Source: Lithospermum erythrorhizon (lineage: Eukaryota; Streptophyta; Magnoliopsida; Boraginales; Boraginaceae). From it: a stretch of 64,000 bases of DNA. The stretch covers positions 1 to 64,000 of the forward strand of contig JADFUC010002411.1 in assembly GCA_019722365.1 (NCBI GenBank). The letters run 5' to 3'. The notes under the pieces were generated by a model. That model had not been told where the DNA came from and searched no databases. It was given only the letters and a program-made list of their open reading frames with translations. Both the position numbers and the translations under genes were made by a program. Each line of letters starts with the position of its first letter. The stretch's first letter is position 1. This document shows, piece by piece, positions 1 through 11,224 of this stretch.

Positions 1-393
1 TCAGTATACTTCGTTCGGTTACGTATTGCTGTGGGAAGAAATGTTCACAACTTCTCCCCAAAATTTTGAGGAAGGCCTTTCATTCAGCATGGATCTTCCC
101 ATTTCTTGTAGTGTTATGTTCCTCCTTTCTGCAACTCCATTCTGCTGAGGTGTTCTAGCTGTAGATAACTCATGTTTGATTCCATGGTTGTTGCAAAACT
201 CTTTAAATCCTCCAAAAAATTCTGATCCTGGTCCTCTGATCTTTGATATACGGACTCCTTGTTCATTATGAACTCGTTGGCCACATCGTCTCAAATTCCC
301 GAGTTTCATCCTTATGACTTAAGAAGAAAACCCAGCAGAACCTTGAATAGTCATCCACCACAACAAAAGTATACTTGTTTCATTTGGGGATTT
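1..393 (-). pseudogene. Copia integrase fragment
   Basis: The minus-strand translation of about 19-309 contains the typical plant Copia integrase core ending: a G-S-E-F-F stretch, then F-C-N-N-H-G-I-K-H, then T-P-Q-Q-N-G-V-A-E-R-R-N. In the family the two acidic residues here are the D of S-D-x-G and the E of V-A-E-R. The expected S-D-R-G reads R-G-P-G in this copy, so one catalytic acid appears lost. The N-terminal zinc-binding part is in the neighbouring segment. The role in the family is insertion of the cDNA into the chromosome. Truncated by the window start. Confidence 0.8.
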
Positions 394-777
394 TTAGCAT
401 TCTTGATGCAGAGATAGATCCATGTGTAATAGTTCTAGAACTCGAGTGGTGGAAACTTCATTTTTGGATTTGAAGGTAGACCTAGTTTGCTTTCCCAATT
501 GACATCCTCTACACACTTGATCTTTAACAAAACTTATCTTTGGAAGTCCTCTTACCAGGGATTGTGAGGAAAGCCTTTGAATGGTGGATACGCTTGTGTG
601 TCCCATCCTTCTATGCCACAACCAATGGTCACTACTTGATGCAGCCAAGCTTAGATTTTGTCTTGTGTCAGGCTTGAACACATACATATTCCCTTCTCTG
701 ATGGCCACCAGAGTTTCCTTGAGCTCCCCTCCCCACAGCTTGCATGAGTCTTGTAAAGTTGGCTTTGCCTTTATCAC
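394..777 (-). pseudogene. Copia GAG-pre-integrase domain
   Basis: The translation carries the HHCC zinc-finger signature of the Copia pre-integrase region: W-H-R-R-M-G-H followed by C-R-G-C-Q-L-G-K-Q. Spacing and the flanking L-V-R-G-L-P and L-H-M-D-L motifs match the family. The frame is opened on its upstream side by bases of an inserted Gypsy LTR beginning at 778, so its apparent start codon is artificial. Confidence 0.85.
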
Positions 778-2988
778 TGTAACGGCCACCTAGGTCAGCC
801 GCCCTGAAATTAAGATCATCAACAACATGTACACGAGTCACCCAATGCGATGGATAACCACATAAAATGACTTCATTTGATATTATAATAATAATACTCT
901 TTTAGTCCATCGTGGCGAACTAACAACACACCCCTAAAACACATCATTAACATAAACATACATCAACTAGAATATTACAACCAAACAATACAACATAGTC
1001 TCCACAATACATCATAATAGTAGTATGGTCACACACGACCCCTCAATACACAACATCTGAATTCTAGAAAACATAACAAGAGGAAACAATAGGAGAAGGA
1101 CTGTTGAGGACTTCCTCTGCCACCACCGTCTCACCTACGATCTTATTCGCAGCCTGTCAACGCAGCTCCTCAGTAACCTCAGCGATCACTCCTAGAAACC
1201 TAGGCATAAAACGCCCGCCCATAGAGAATAGGGAGTAAGCTGCGAAGCTTAGTGAATACAAATACCACGAATAGTATCCAACCACATATAATCATACTTA
1301 TATATAAGACATATGTATAAACATTAATAAGGCTACTCAATGAACAACTACTCCCAAATTACATAGTAACCTCTTATTCAACATCACTACGAGATCAACA
1401 TAACACTCCACACATATATTCATAACCATCAACAACGCATAATCAAATATCATTCAAATAAAACAACACAATCAATAATGGTTAGTCCAACAAAATACAT
1501 AACATCAAAACCTCCATCCACACATCCATCCACCAACCACACATCCATCCACCAATACACACATCTCCCAACATATATATACATCACAATCCTCCCGACC
1601 GAGGCTACCCCCTCAATATGCATATCACACCAAGCCTCGAAACTTACCTCCGACTACCCCTCAATATGCATATCACCAAACCACCAGTCGAGGCTACCCC
1701 CCTCAATGTATATATATCATTTCACCCAAATCAACCTGCAAAAGATACACACACCAACCACAAATAATACACAGCCACACGCCTTACAAGTACACACAAC
1801 AATCGTAGTATAATCATAACAACTACAACAATCTCATAACTCGATATACATTCCAATATAACCACATGACAAAACACATGCCAAATATATAACCATAATA
1901 TATATGAAAGGTTCCCATCGTGAGATTTGTACTCACCTCGAGCAAAAGCAACTAAAATATCTCTAGGTAGTCCACGTGCTAGGTCCGGGCTCAACTCCTA
2001 TCCAAAGCAATTATATACGTTATTTTACTTTTAGGTTTAACTTAACCTCCCTTTACATCTATTAAATCTCAAATAAAAGATCAAATATAATCCAACAATC
2101 CTGGTATAATGATTCTAGTTCAAAATGTTATAATATTCTAGATACATAATTCAAAATAAATATCAAGTCAACTTTAAAATTTTCAAAATTTATCATTTGT
2201 ATATCATTTCTACCATTTTAACTTCCAAATTTTATAATATATACTATAAAACCTTCAAAATCAAAAACCTTCTTACACATGGAAATTAACTCCATAGCAA
2301 TAACCTTACTTAAAACAGAATTTTATAATTTTGGAACATATTTACTATTTACTTCCCTATTTCTTATATAAAAATTGAGATTAAATAGAAACAAAAATCA
2401 AACCATATATACTCCTACAAATGTTCTAATAACCGATCATAATAAAATAGTTCTAAATCTACTATAAACAACATAAAGATTCAATCTTTAATATAATATT
2501 CATTTTGTCCTAACTTTTCAAATTATAAAACAACATAACATATCATCTAGATGTTTTAAGACATGAAAGAAAGAGCTTAAGAGTTGTATCATATACCTTT
2601 GAATTGTAGATGATAGTAGGAACATAGAGCTTGAATCTAAGATGAAGCTTCATAAAAGAAAAAAAATTGCAATGGTGGAGATGATGATGATAATTTAGGC
2701 CAAGAGGAGGAGAAAGAAGATAGGATAGGAAGATATTTTGGGTTTAAAGGGATATAGAGAGTAAAGTTAGGCCTCGTTGGTATGGTGCTTCATTTCTCCT
2801 CTTTTTGTCATTAAATTTAATGAAAACGATTCTATATATATTATTATCCGTGTAACAAAAAGTACTACTCATTTTAATATTAGTCTCGGTATATCGATTT
2901 TTATTCCGAAAGTATTTATACTATCTTTGGGCCACCAAACGACATATTTAACATATTTTTAAAGAGTTTAAGCGTAGCAGTTATTTCA
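778..2988 (-). mobile_element. Ty3/Gypsy solo LTR inside the Copia pol gene
   Basis: Begins TGTAACGGCC at 778 and ends with TTATTTCA at 2988, the same termini as the Gypsy LTRs elsewhere in the window. There is no primer-binding site or internal region beside it, so it is a solo LTR left by recombination. Copia coding sequence stops on one side (an N-L-L-S-I-S-Q-L motif near 3000-3030) and resumes on the other (GAG-pre-integrase). The flanking 5-mers are atcac (773-777) and atccg (2989-2993), a poorly preserved target duplication at best. Short reading frames inside it have no family resemblance. Confidence 0.8.
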
Positions 2989-3033
2989 ATCCGCGAGAGT
3001 TGACTAATGCTCAACAAGTTAAAGTTTAATTAA

Positions 3034-3219
3034 CTACACAAGCCATACATCACTAATAGTCACCTTCAGTCCAGCTCTAACCGTTCCTTTACCAATGATT
3101 TTTCTTCTTCCAGAGTCTCCAAAAGTGACTGATCCATCATCACAGTCGGTTATGTTTGAGAACAAAGACTTGTCCCCGGTCATGTGTCTTGAGCACCCAC
3201 TGTCTAGAAACCATTCCAC
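3034..3219 (-). pseudogene. Copia aspartic protease fragment
   Basis: Contains W-F-L-D-S-G-C-S-R-H-M-T-G, the plant Copia protease active site (D-S-G in the D-[ST]-G triad position), followed by the usual S-V-T-F-G-D and G-K-G-T-V strands. It lies directly downstream of the gag zinc knuckle and directly upstream of the interrupted region. In the family it cleaves the gag-pol polyprotein. Confidence 0.85.
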
Positions 3220-3225
3220 TTTTCT

Positions 3226-4084
3226 TTACTCATTACCAGCAGTTAGACAAAAGTCCTTGTTTCCCTCATATCTCTTTCCTTCCCTACATTCTAATCTATA
3301 ATGTCCCTTATGTTGACACTTATAGCATGTGATGTCCTTCTTGCTTCTTGTGCCTTTGTTGGACTGTTGTTCCTCTAGAAGCCTCAGATTTCTCTTGATC
3401 ATTTGTACTAAATCTTCTTTATTGGACTCCTTTTTAACAACGTTTAGGATAATTTTTCTCTCAGAACCCTTCTTCGAATCTTGTTTCATCTTCATCTCCC
3501 ATATAGACAACCTTCCGGTTAACTCCTCATGAGTTACTGCATTCAGATTTCGAGATTGTTGAAGAGGCAACCATTGCATTCCATACGTGTATAGTGTTTG
3601 CCAAGGCTTCTGAGTTCGTTGATGAGTTTCCCAACTCTGGAAGTCATGTCATAAATACTCTGATCATCTTTCATTGTGAAAAGTTCCACTTGTTTGGTGT
3701 GAAGAGCAATCCGATTATCCTTAACTTAACTTGTACCTTCATAGGTTGTGAGATCCCACATCTCCTTGGCCGTCTCACATGCACTGACTCTACTATACTC
3801 ATCAAGAGTTAGAGAGCTCATGATGATATTTCTTGCCTTTTTGTTGAGTTGAACCTTTTTCTTCTCATCATCAGTAAGGTCATCAATAGTTCTTTGGTGT
3901 TTCCATCTGCTGAGTTTGACTTCATAATCTCCTGTGTCAATGACACGCAACAATCCAAACTCGGTTGAGTCAATGTATGTTCTCATCCTGTCTTTCAGAA
4001 TCCAAAGTTGATTTTATCGAAAAGAGGGACTCTGGATGAGACAGTTGCCAGTTGAGGATCATAGAAAGTGCTTGAGCTAGCCAT
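3226..4084 (-). pseudogene. Copia gag (UBN2-type) with zinc knuckle, frameshifted
   Basis: A start at 4084 gives M-A-S-S-S followed by P-L-F-D-K-I-N-F-G, the usual gag opening. A one-base frameshift follows, then D-R-M-R-T-Y-I-D-S-T-E and V-I-D-T-G-D in the segment 3726-3986. The carboxy part (3226-3579) holds one CCHC knuckle, C-x2-C-x4-H-x4-C (C85, C88, H93, C98 of that segment), which in the family packages RNA. At least two frame breaks separate the three pieces. Confidence 0.85.
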
Positions 4085-4126
4085 AATCGTTGAACACAAG
4101 ATGTTAGTCTTTGACTGTGTTCCCTT

Positions 4127-4138
4127 GCTCTGATACCA
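4127..4138 (-). other. Primer-binding site of the first Copia element
   Basis: The plus strand reads gctctgatacca, the reverse complement of TGGTATCAGAGC. This matches the 3' end of initiator tRNA-Met, the usual primer of plant Copia and many Gypsy elements. It abuts the LTR beginning at 4141. Confidence 0.9.
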
Positions 4139-4140
4139 CT

Positions 4141-4836
4141 TGATATCACTTGATGTCATAGAAAGAGCTTGAGCTTACGTCATGTCTTAGTGTGTCACCT
4201 TCCGTGACTCCACCGTGTTCCACTATATGTGTAGGCCTAGCCTGAGTATGAGTACAAGCAATCAACCAGAAAAGACCTAAACAAACTACTTAGACTTCAC
4301 TACAATATTGCTTCAACAAGAATCACTCTAATTCTTTTTCTCACTCAAACACACATATAAGCACTAGAACAACCGATTTTATAAACTAGAGTAAAGCTCT
4401 CAATTTATGCTACATCCTCCAACGGCTAGTTACGTAGCCACCATTGATCACACATTGATCAATCAGACAATCCTTGATTGCCAATCGCGTCGCCCGATTG
4501 CAATCTTCCAATCTTCAAAGGCTAGTTGAGATATAAGCTACCGGAAAAACTTTCCTTTAAGCTAACCGAGGAAATCAATTTCGGGATTGATTGCTTCCTC
4601 AAATCACGCAATCACCGGTTGCATCCATTCGCTACTTTCCATAGTTAATGATACGCTCATTAACTTATCCGTGACTCAGTCAAACAGCTAGACAAGCCAG
4701 ATCTCCTCATTAAGATGATTGTATCAATCACACGATCCTTGATTGATCTTTCAATTAATGCCTCGTGCATTAACTCACCACAGATCTTTGTGTTGATTTT
4801 TCTTACCAGGTTTGTACCTACAAAAACATGTCAACA
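4141..4836 (-). repeat. 5' LTR of the first Copia element
   Basis: Starts TGATATCACTTG at 4141, two bases from the primer-binding site, and ends at tgtcaaca (4836), where sequence matching a different LTR begins. About 696 bp. The exact left edge could be 4141 or 4151 because the first ten bases are nearly duplicated. Confidence 0.7.
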
Positions 4837-5184
4837 TAAGCCTCTCATATAAGCTCTCTCGAATCTCTCATGAATTCTCTCTATTTTGATCCTCACCTTT
4901 GAGGTGGTGTTTCCACACACATAAAATACTCATAACACTCATATATATAGGCTACAAAGATCTTAGGTCTAAAACCTAAACCAAATAGGATATCTTGGCC
5001 AAAATGCCTCAGCGCCTCCAAAATAGGTCTTGGCGAAAACCCGCGTCGGGAGTAGGGTCGGGACCAGGCAGGTCCCGACACGCCGCTGAAACTTCTCGCA
5101 CTCCAAAAGTCCCGAGTCGGGACCAAGGCCCGGCACGTCCTCCCGATTCCCTATTTTTGACCAAATTTTTTCTTGACTTCAACA
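4837..5184 (-). repeat. 3' LTR (partial) of the short Copia-type element
   Basis: The right-hand 348 bp of the LTR whose complete version is at 6496-7245. The missing left portion is expected beyond the window, on the other side of the Copia element that interrupts it. Confidence 0.8.
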
Positions 5185-6495
5185 ATCTCCCACTTGAAGA
5201 CAAATTTCGGATCCTGTCTTCAAACTTCAATCTCTTGACACTTTACACAGGTTCATCATCCCCCAAACTCCCTTGAAATTGATATCTCACTTCAATGCTT
5301 TTCACCAATCAAGAAGAACATTGAATGCCACCAACTTGACTATCAGAAGAACATAGCCAAAATCCTACGCCTAGTTGGAATTTCACCACATTAAAAATAA
5401 CACCATGTTCTTTCTTTACCTACCAGATCTTCTCGATCTTTTAAAGTACCTTGGAAATCCTCAAGTACGATTGGTCATTGATGAATCTCTTATTCTTCTT
5501 TTCCTCCACTTAATCAAATTCGTTAATCAATTTTTCAGTTAGCTTAAATCTTAAGAGGTTGGGAGCCCTCTTACATGCGCCTTTGAAACACACTAGCTAA
5601 CCCCGGATGATAACTGCAACACGCCTTCGGTTTCATCTCATTGCATCCTAGAACTTTCAGAGTATCTCACCGTACTTCAACCTAGGACTTTACCCACAAC
5701 AAAACCGTTTCTAACACCAAGAAACTCCATGTTACGACAATGGATTTCTACCACCAAGAAATCACCATGTCGATTTCCACCTATGCTTTGTACTGATCTC
5801 TCACAAGTTCTTCGCCATCACAAACAATCTACAATACACATGCCAAACCCTTTTCTACTCTGATCTCCACCATGACACGCACCTATTTCCCAAATGCTTC
5901 TCACGAACAACATCAGCAATGCACTCCCAGGACTTCATTGTGACCTTCATCGTCTGAATCCACACAGCCGAAATCAACTTGAGACTATCATCCATCATGT
6001 GTGTCCTTTCGCCATTGACCTTTGACAACAGAAGTAAATCCACATGATCTTGAGAAATTTGCCGCCGAGAAATCTATTTGAACAGATTAGTCCATCAGAT
6101 CTGGGCAACAAATCTAATCCTTCAATCTTCCATGTATAACCGTTTGATAAAACCTCAAATCACCCATCACCCATACAAATTTCGCCAGGGGAACCTTCCA
6201 TCTAATCGATGATCCTTCCCAACCAAGAACTTCAACGATAACCTATAATATGCCAATTCACCACTCAAATCACAAATATCCAGGGACCTTTCATCTTCAA
6301 GACAAACCTTTCCAAGAAATATCCAGCGACAACATATGATGCTCTAGAATCAAAACCCAAGAGACAATTCCCATCTTCCACCATATTAGTCCTTCTAAAA
6401 TCAACTTCACATCTTGTATCAACACTATTCTTTCAACTCAGTCATACACCATCTGAATAGCTTTACGATCATCACAACCTCGCTCTGATATCAAT

Positions 6496-7245
6496 TGTTA
6501 AGAATCCTACACCGTTATTGGCAATCCCATAATTTACAATAACTCAAATCCTTTCGAGGATATAGAGCGTCGGATCTTAACCCGTAATTAACGATAATTA
6601 TGGTATCATCAATTATACTAATTACTAAGATCCATCAGGATTGATATCAACTAATTCAGACATCACAATAGCAATTGAATAAATTAGGAAATTAAACACA
6701 CAAGATTTTACCTGGTTCACCCTCAATGTAAGAGCTAATCCAACTTCCTTGCAAATCCACACTAATAATCACGAGGTATTTACATGACTCAAGAGCCTAT
6801 TCTACCCATCTAGCAATTGATGTGCTATACCTCAAAATCTTTCTAGAAACAAGATCTCTCAATTGGGTGTTTTCTCATAGACATGAAAATCTCAATTACA
6901 AGCCTCTCATATAAACTCTCTCAATCTCTCATGAATTCTCTCTATTTTGATTGATCCACCTTTGAGGTGGTATTTCCCTATAAAAGACTCACTTAACACT
7001 CATATATATATATGAAGGCTATAAAAGATCCTAGGTATAAAACCTACACCAAATAGGAAATTTGGGCCAAATGGCCTCAAAACCGCCTCAAGATAGGTCT
7101 TCAGAAACCCATGTGAGGAGGTCGAGACCGGGCAAGTCCCGACACGCCGCGAACTTCTCTGCCTCCAAAGTCCCGAGTCAGGACCAATTAGGAGCCCTAA
7201 TTCCGATCTCCCTTGTTTCTGGCCAAATTTTTCTTCACTTCAACA
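6496..7245 (-). repeat. 5' LTR of the short Copia-type element
   Basis: Complete LTR with TG and CA ends. The shared part with 4837-5184 includes the 'cctctcatataa' block, the 'cctttgaggtggt' block, the AT stretch near 6995 and the 'gtcccgacacgccgc' block. The LTR is CG-rich near its 3' third compared with the surrounding DNA. Confidence 0.85.
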
Positions 7246-7698
7246 TTTGCTCCACGCTCGTCATTTCCAACCAAAAGAGCTTGATGTCCACCACTCGCCC
7301 CTCCAACAGTCGCAAAATTTTGTGCTGGCTGAAGGCGATTAATAGAACCTGCAGGGCGCATACTCATTTGTCTCTATCCAAGTTGGTGTGGTAGCTGTTG
7401 TTGTTGATCAGGAATTTGATGTGGGGAACCAAATTGTAAAGGCATCTTTTGAGGATATAAGCCAGCTTGCTGAGCCGCAGCAGGAGCCTGAGGATGCTGC
7501 ATGTAGTACCCTCCTTGTTGCATCAGAGGATATGAAGACATCTGCAAATGGTGGTGAGACTGATGTTATTTTTATAATATTAAAAAGCTTAACCAGTTAG
7601 GATCCGAACACACCTGGGGTTGCATCGTTGGTGTCTGTGGTTGGGCGTCAGCAATGGTAGCTAAATACATGAAGTTATTTTGAAGCAAAGCTTGGTAC
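7246..7698 (-). pseudogene. GRF-interacting factor (GIF/AN3 family) copy 1: exons 3 and 4 only, broken
   Basis: GIF proteins are transcription coactivators that bind growth-regulating factors through an N-terminal SNH/SSXT domain. Exon 3 at 7614-7698 (85 nt, AG acceptor and GT donor present) encodes Y-Q-A-L-L-Q-N-N-F-M-Y-L followed by A-D-A-Q-P-Q, the end of the SNH domain. Exon 4 from 7559 down to 7246 encodes a Q- and P-rich tail with Y-Y-M-Q-H-P-Q and Q-M-S-M-R-P-A-G-S motifs. Exon 4 has an in-frame TAG near 7375 and stops where an LTR begins. Exons 1 and 2 are absent: sequence jumps from intron 2 (about 7740) to leader sequence. Introns are retained, so it is not a retrocopy. Compare the second copy at 44562-47912. 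Confidence 0.85.
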
Positions 7699-7740
7699 CT
7701 AAATTGTCAAAACATCACAAAGATTATCAGAAGAAGAAAC

Positions 7741-8043
7741 AATAAAAAAATAGAAGGAAAAACAAAAAGACTAGTAGCACAAAGACAACACAAAAATTGA
7801 AAAAAGTAGTTAAGAAGTGAATACATCAAGCACAATAGTTTTATATATGAAAAAAATCAAAACTTTTTCACTACCCACAAAAAAAATACTAGAACAAATG
7901 GTGAACAAAAGGATGAAGAAGAAGTAGAAATGAAACAAACATTGACCTGAAATATTATCAAGAATACACTAATACACTTTCTCTCTGTTCCTTAAGTCCT
8001 TTAAACCCTAAAATCGGATGAAAAAAAATAGTTCTATAAATGA
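7741..8043 (-). other. Leader/promoter remnant of GIF copy 1
   Basis: This stretch aligns by eye with 48040-48310 upstream of the second GIF copy. Shared blocks include 'aaaaatagaagg', 'atcaagcacaatagtt', 'tacccacaaaaaa', 'ggatgaagaagaa', 'attatcaagaatacact' and 'cctttaaaccctaaa'. It carries no reading frame. The missing exons 1 and 2 would lie between 7740 and 7741. Confidence 0.7.
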
Positions 8044-8045
8044 TA

Positions 8046-8458
8046 CTGCCTCTCGTTTTTTTTATTTATCGTTTTAGCAATTTTCACATAGATAATTTCA
8101 ATCATTTAAAAAATAATTAAAAAGACATCGAAAAATAATAATGTCAATCATTTAAAACTATATATTTGCCTAGATAATTTCATTGTAAAAATTACCAAGA
8201 TATCAGTAACATAAGACAACTATCTATTCTAATGAAGCTGGCATCGAGCCAGTAACCTGCTATCGCTAGAGCACCACCGAGTAATTTAATCAATAGACCG
8301 GCTCGGTAGTTAACGAGTCAACACATCCTAAGGCGGTGCTCGCTTCAAATACCTCGACTGGCCGATATTTACTCGCCCGACTGCTATTTTCCACTAAGAT
8401 GATAAATATTTCAAACAAATCTCTTTTACTGTAACAAATAAATAAAAAATGGAGGGAG
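8046..8458. mobile_element. Stowaway-like (Tc1/mariner) MITE
   Basis: The left end reads ctgcctctcgttttttt after a TA (8044-8045), and the right end reads aaaaaatggagggag before a TA (8459-8460). These are degenerate versions of the Stowaway terminal repeat CTCCCTCCRT with TA target duplication. Length about 413 bp is longer than usual. A GC-richer block at about 8225-8395 in the middle looks like a later insertion. Confidence 0.7.
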
Positions 8459-8794
8459 TAAATTTAGGAAAAATTAGAACTTTCTATGTCACAAAATAAA
8501 AAATGGTAAAGAAAGAAATTGAATGCAAAAAAAACCTCAAGAGATTGAAATAAATTAAAAATGCATAGTGTAATTATATGATGAGTATGGTGGATAAAAT
8601 TGAATGCAAATAACACTACACCGGGAATAACTATTTCCAAGGGTGTGTCTTGGATTGAACTATTTGAGTGTGTGGCTTGAATGAAATTATCTTGGATTTA
8701 CCAGTACACCTGATGACTTTCATCATCATCATCCCGTACCTAAATCCCCCTGAAATATACAAGCACTCTGCAGCTACTCCCAATCTTCACTTCA

Positions 8795-9478
8795 ATGTTC
8801 ACCATACTCCCCCTATTTATCAAGAACGACTTATATAATCAACATTATTTCCAAACCAAACTCATTGGACTCTTCATCAAATTTGGCAACTTACAAGATG
8901 CACTCAAAGTATTCCAACCCCTCCTTAAAGGGTTCACTCGTTACTCTTCGTTAGACAATTCTTTACTATTCTTCTCTCATATGCTTCAAGATGATGTAGC
9001 CCCTGCAGTGTATAGTTTTACGTATTTTCTCAAGAGTTGTTCTTGATTTGGTTGATAATGTTTTTGCTATGACTAGTTTGGTTAATTTGTATGCAAAATG
9101 TGGTATGATTGATGATGCCTATAAGGTGTTTGATAGAATGCCTGAAAGGGATTTGGTTTGTTAGAATACTGTTATTTCTGGATTTGCTCAAAATGGGATG
9201 CCGGAAATGGCGTTGGAGTTGGTTGTTACATTGGTGTTTGTATTACCTGCTTGTGCTGATTTGGGGTGTTTAGGTTCGGGTAAGTCGATACATGGGTATG
9301 CGGTGAGACATTGATTGACGTCATATGGTAATGTTGGTACTGCTTTGATCGATATGTATGCAAAATGTGGGAGTGTGCATTCTGGAAGAGTAGTTTTTGA
9401 GAGGATGAGTTCAAGGAGTGTTGTTTCTTGAAATACCATGATTGATGGGTATGGTAGGACTGGTGATGCGGATGAAGC
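8795..9478 (+). pseudogene. PPR-DYW protein, 5' half (CRR22/At1g11290-like), broken
   Basis: The frame from 8795 gives I-L-P-L-F-I-K-N-D-L-Y then H-Y-F-Q-T-K-L and L-K-G-F, in the order I remember for Arabidopsis CRR22, a plastid RNA-editing factor of the PLS-DYW class. Further blocks are L-V-N-L-Y-A-K-C-G-M, V-F-D-R-M-P-E-R-D-L-V, A-L-I-D-M-Y-A-K-C-G-S and N-T-M-I-D-G-Y. A frame change and loss of roughly 20-25 codons follow F-L-K-S-C (about 9040). In-frame stops replace two conserved Trp codons (TAG near 9163, TGA near 9430), with another stop near 9313. The true N-terminus is not visible. The gene stops at 9478 where a large insertion begins and resumes at 40445. Confidence 0.85.
9474..9478. 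repeat. Left target-site duplication GAAGC
   Basis: GAAGC here is repeated at 40440-40444. Joining base 9478 to 40445 keeps the PPR reading frame (A-D-E-A then L-L-L-F-D-K-M), so these are the two copies of one insertion target. Confidence 0.85.
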
Positions 9479-9830
9479 TGATATATAAGCTATTTTCCGG
9501 ATCTAGCCCATGAGTCGAGGCCCAATAACAAGAGATGTGGTAAAGGCCTTCTATGACAAGTGGCATAATTAGATCCGAGAATCTCTCCATGACTCCTTAT
9601 CTCCTCCTATAAATACTTCAATTTCAGAAGATAATTTTTTCAAGATTATTTTACTATTCAAAGACATTGAATTCTCAATACTAATCTCGATCGTTTATTG
9701 AAGCCAGACGCTTCCTCACATCTCGCAGATAACAATAACTCATACGTAAAAAAATTGCCGGTATGACCCAAGATAAGATAAATAATTTCGAATAAGATTG
9801 ATGATCTGCATTCTCACATTATATGAGCAG
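9479..9830. other. Left end of the outer insertion, LTR-like
   Basis: Holds a 'cgaggcccaataac' block, a possible TATA box at 9608-9615 (tataaata), then a pyrimidine-rich stretch with 'gttattgaagccagacgct', the layout of a short plant LTR with promoter, R and U5. No internal domain follows: Gypsy LTR sequence takes over near 9830. Family not identified. Confidence 0.4.
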
Positions 9831-11224
9831 AGTTGAGGTCAGCGAAATTTTACATTCAAATCTATTTACTGGCATCTAAGTACTCCAGAATATTTAAATT
9901 AACCGAACCTAACGGTAGCTCCAGCCTATTCCCATTTACTCATCCTTATCCAACACATCATTCACAACACAAAATCAACACCTTCTGTCTTTGTTTTAAA
10001 CTTCCCATTCCTCCCCTCGAATAAATTTTATTCCATTTCTCTCTCTTCGACGCTCTAAACTCAAAGATCGTTGGTAGAATACCATTCCTCCATCATCTTC
10101 AATTAAGGTAAGAAAGTTCAAACTTTCGATATTCTCTGGTTTCGGCATAGTTGACTTTTACAAATTGTTCTAATCAGATTTCTAAATTTGTTATGTGGCC
10201 CTGATGTAGTATAAGTGATTTAATCTGGCCATTTGTAGGTTGCCTGGAGGACATGTCAATGAATTTTTCTAGGTTTCAAGTTGACTTTTGGTTGATATTT
10301 TATAAGACCTTAAATGTGTAGGAGTTTAATTGGGACCTTACCAGAGTTATTTCATGTTAAATTGTACTCTAAAATTGATTAAAGTGGAGTTGTGATGAAA
10401 AAGCGATTTGTAAGTTGAGTTATAATTGATATTTTGGAGTATAAAATACACTACGGACTCGAGGTTAATTCAATGACTGATGTTGATTTGAAATTAATGA
10501 TAAGTGGAATTCTAGCAGTAGACGGGTCACAGTCCGACGACATTAATTGTTTTAATCAATATTTTAATCGTTAGAAATAGCTCCACTCAAGAGTCAGAAA
10601 TATTGGCCTTCTAGAACGCCAGACAGAGGTCTCTGATATGCTTTCTCGGGTGTTTCTAGCGCCGACGCGAGCGGGCGCTATCGTGATTGTATTCGCGAAG
10701 GTTTTTGTGGTACTAAGAGAAGTAGCATTTCCTATTCACGGGTGTTACTTTACGTACTTACTTTAAATTGTAGTGTGTACATATCGTAGTAGCGATTACG
10801 TGTGAATAGTATACATGTTCTTTGTAGTATTATTATGGGTATTTATTACGTTGGGAATGGTATATACGTAATGGTCAATGATTATGTGTGGTTTATTTGT
10901 AGCGAGCCATGATATGATTATGTGATTATATTCGCGGGCACAAGATTAAGCTAAAGTAAGAATAGTCAACTCAACTTATATTTCGATCAGGCCTTGTCGG
11001 CACTGCTGTATTTCTATGGCCTGCTGCACCTTTATTTCGTAATTGCGCATGATTGATTTATGATCATGATGTTTTAGGCCACATATCATTTGGGAGAGTA
11101 GTTGGTTATCGCAGAGGTGTCAGTTGGGTTATGTATGACTTGGTGTAACTCGAGCATCGTGATCGACTTGCTGCCGATGATTAAAGTTAGCGACTCTCCT
11201 TCCTCGCGATATGATTTATTAGCC

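Larger units (their letters stand above)
1..4836 (-). mobile_element. Ty1/Copia retrotransposon, 5' LTR to integrase, truncated by the window edge
   Basis: Read on the minus strand the order is 5' LTR (4836 to 4141), primer-binding site (4138 to 4127), gag, protease, GAG-pre-integrase and integrase, which is the Copia order with integrase before reverse transcriptase. The rest of pol and the 3' LTR lie left of the window. The pol frame is interrupted by a 2.2-kb Gypsy LTR at 778-2988 and carries frameshifts, so the copy is dead. Its right end falls inside an LTR of the next element: the sequence from 4837 resumes part-way through a sequence whose complete version is at 6496-7245. I infer that this element jumped into that LTR and is the younger of the two. 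Confidence 0.85.
4837..7245 (-). mobile_element. Short Copia-type element inserted in GIF exon 4
   Basis: A complete LTR at 6496-7245 (750 bp, TGTTAAG to TCAACA on the plus strand) has a primer-binding-site complement immediately to its left (cgctctgatatca, 6481-6493). A partial copy of the same LTR occupies 4837-5184 and is followed by atctcccacttg (5185-5196), the complement of a polypurine tract. That fixes the element as minus-strand. Only about 1.3 kb lies between the LTRs and I recognise no gag or pol domain there; the longest minus frame (5855-6043) resembles nothing I can name. It is therefore non-autonomous or internally deleted. Its right edge joins GIF coding sequence at 7246. Confidence 0.8.

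Noticed and set aside
1478..1994. Overlapping plus and minus frames of 87-111 codons
   Set aside because: Within the Gypsy solo LTR; plus frame is Thr/Pro/His low complexity from CA-rich sequence.
5855..6043. 62-codon minus frame inside the short Copia-type element, considered as gag
   Set aside because: Lacks the gag opening and zinc knuckle; no motif I can align.
8225..8395. Possible SINE or tRNA-derived insert: ggctcgatgcc (complement of 8240-8250) is close to a pol III B box
   Set aside because: No convincing A box at the right distance, no cloverleaf, no A-tail or flanking duplication.
9188..9439. Two minus-strand frames antisense to the PPR gene
   Set aside because: Shadows of the broken PPR coding sequence on the other strand.
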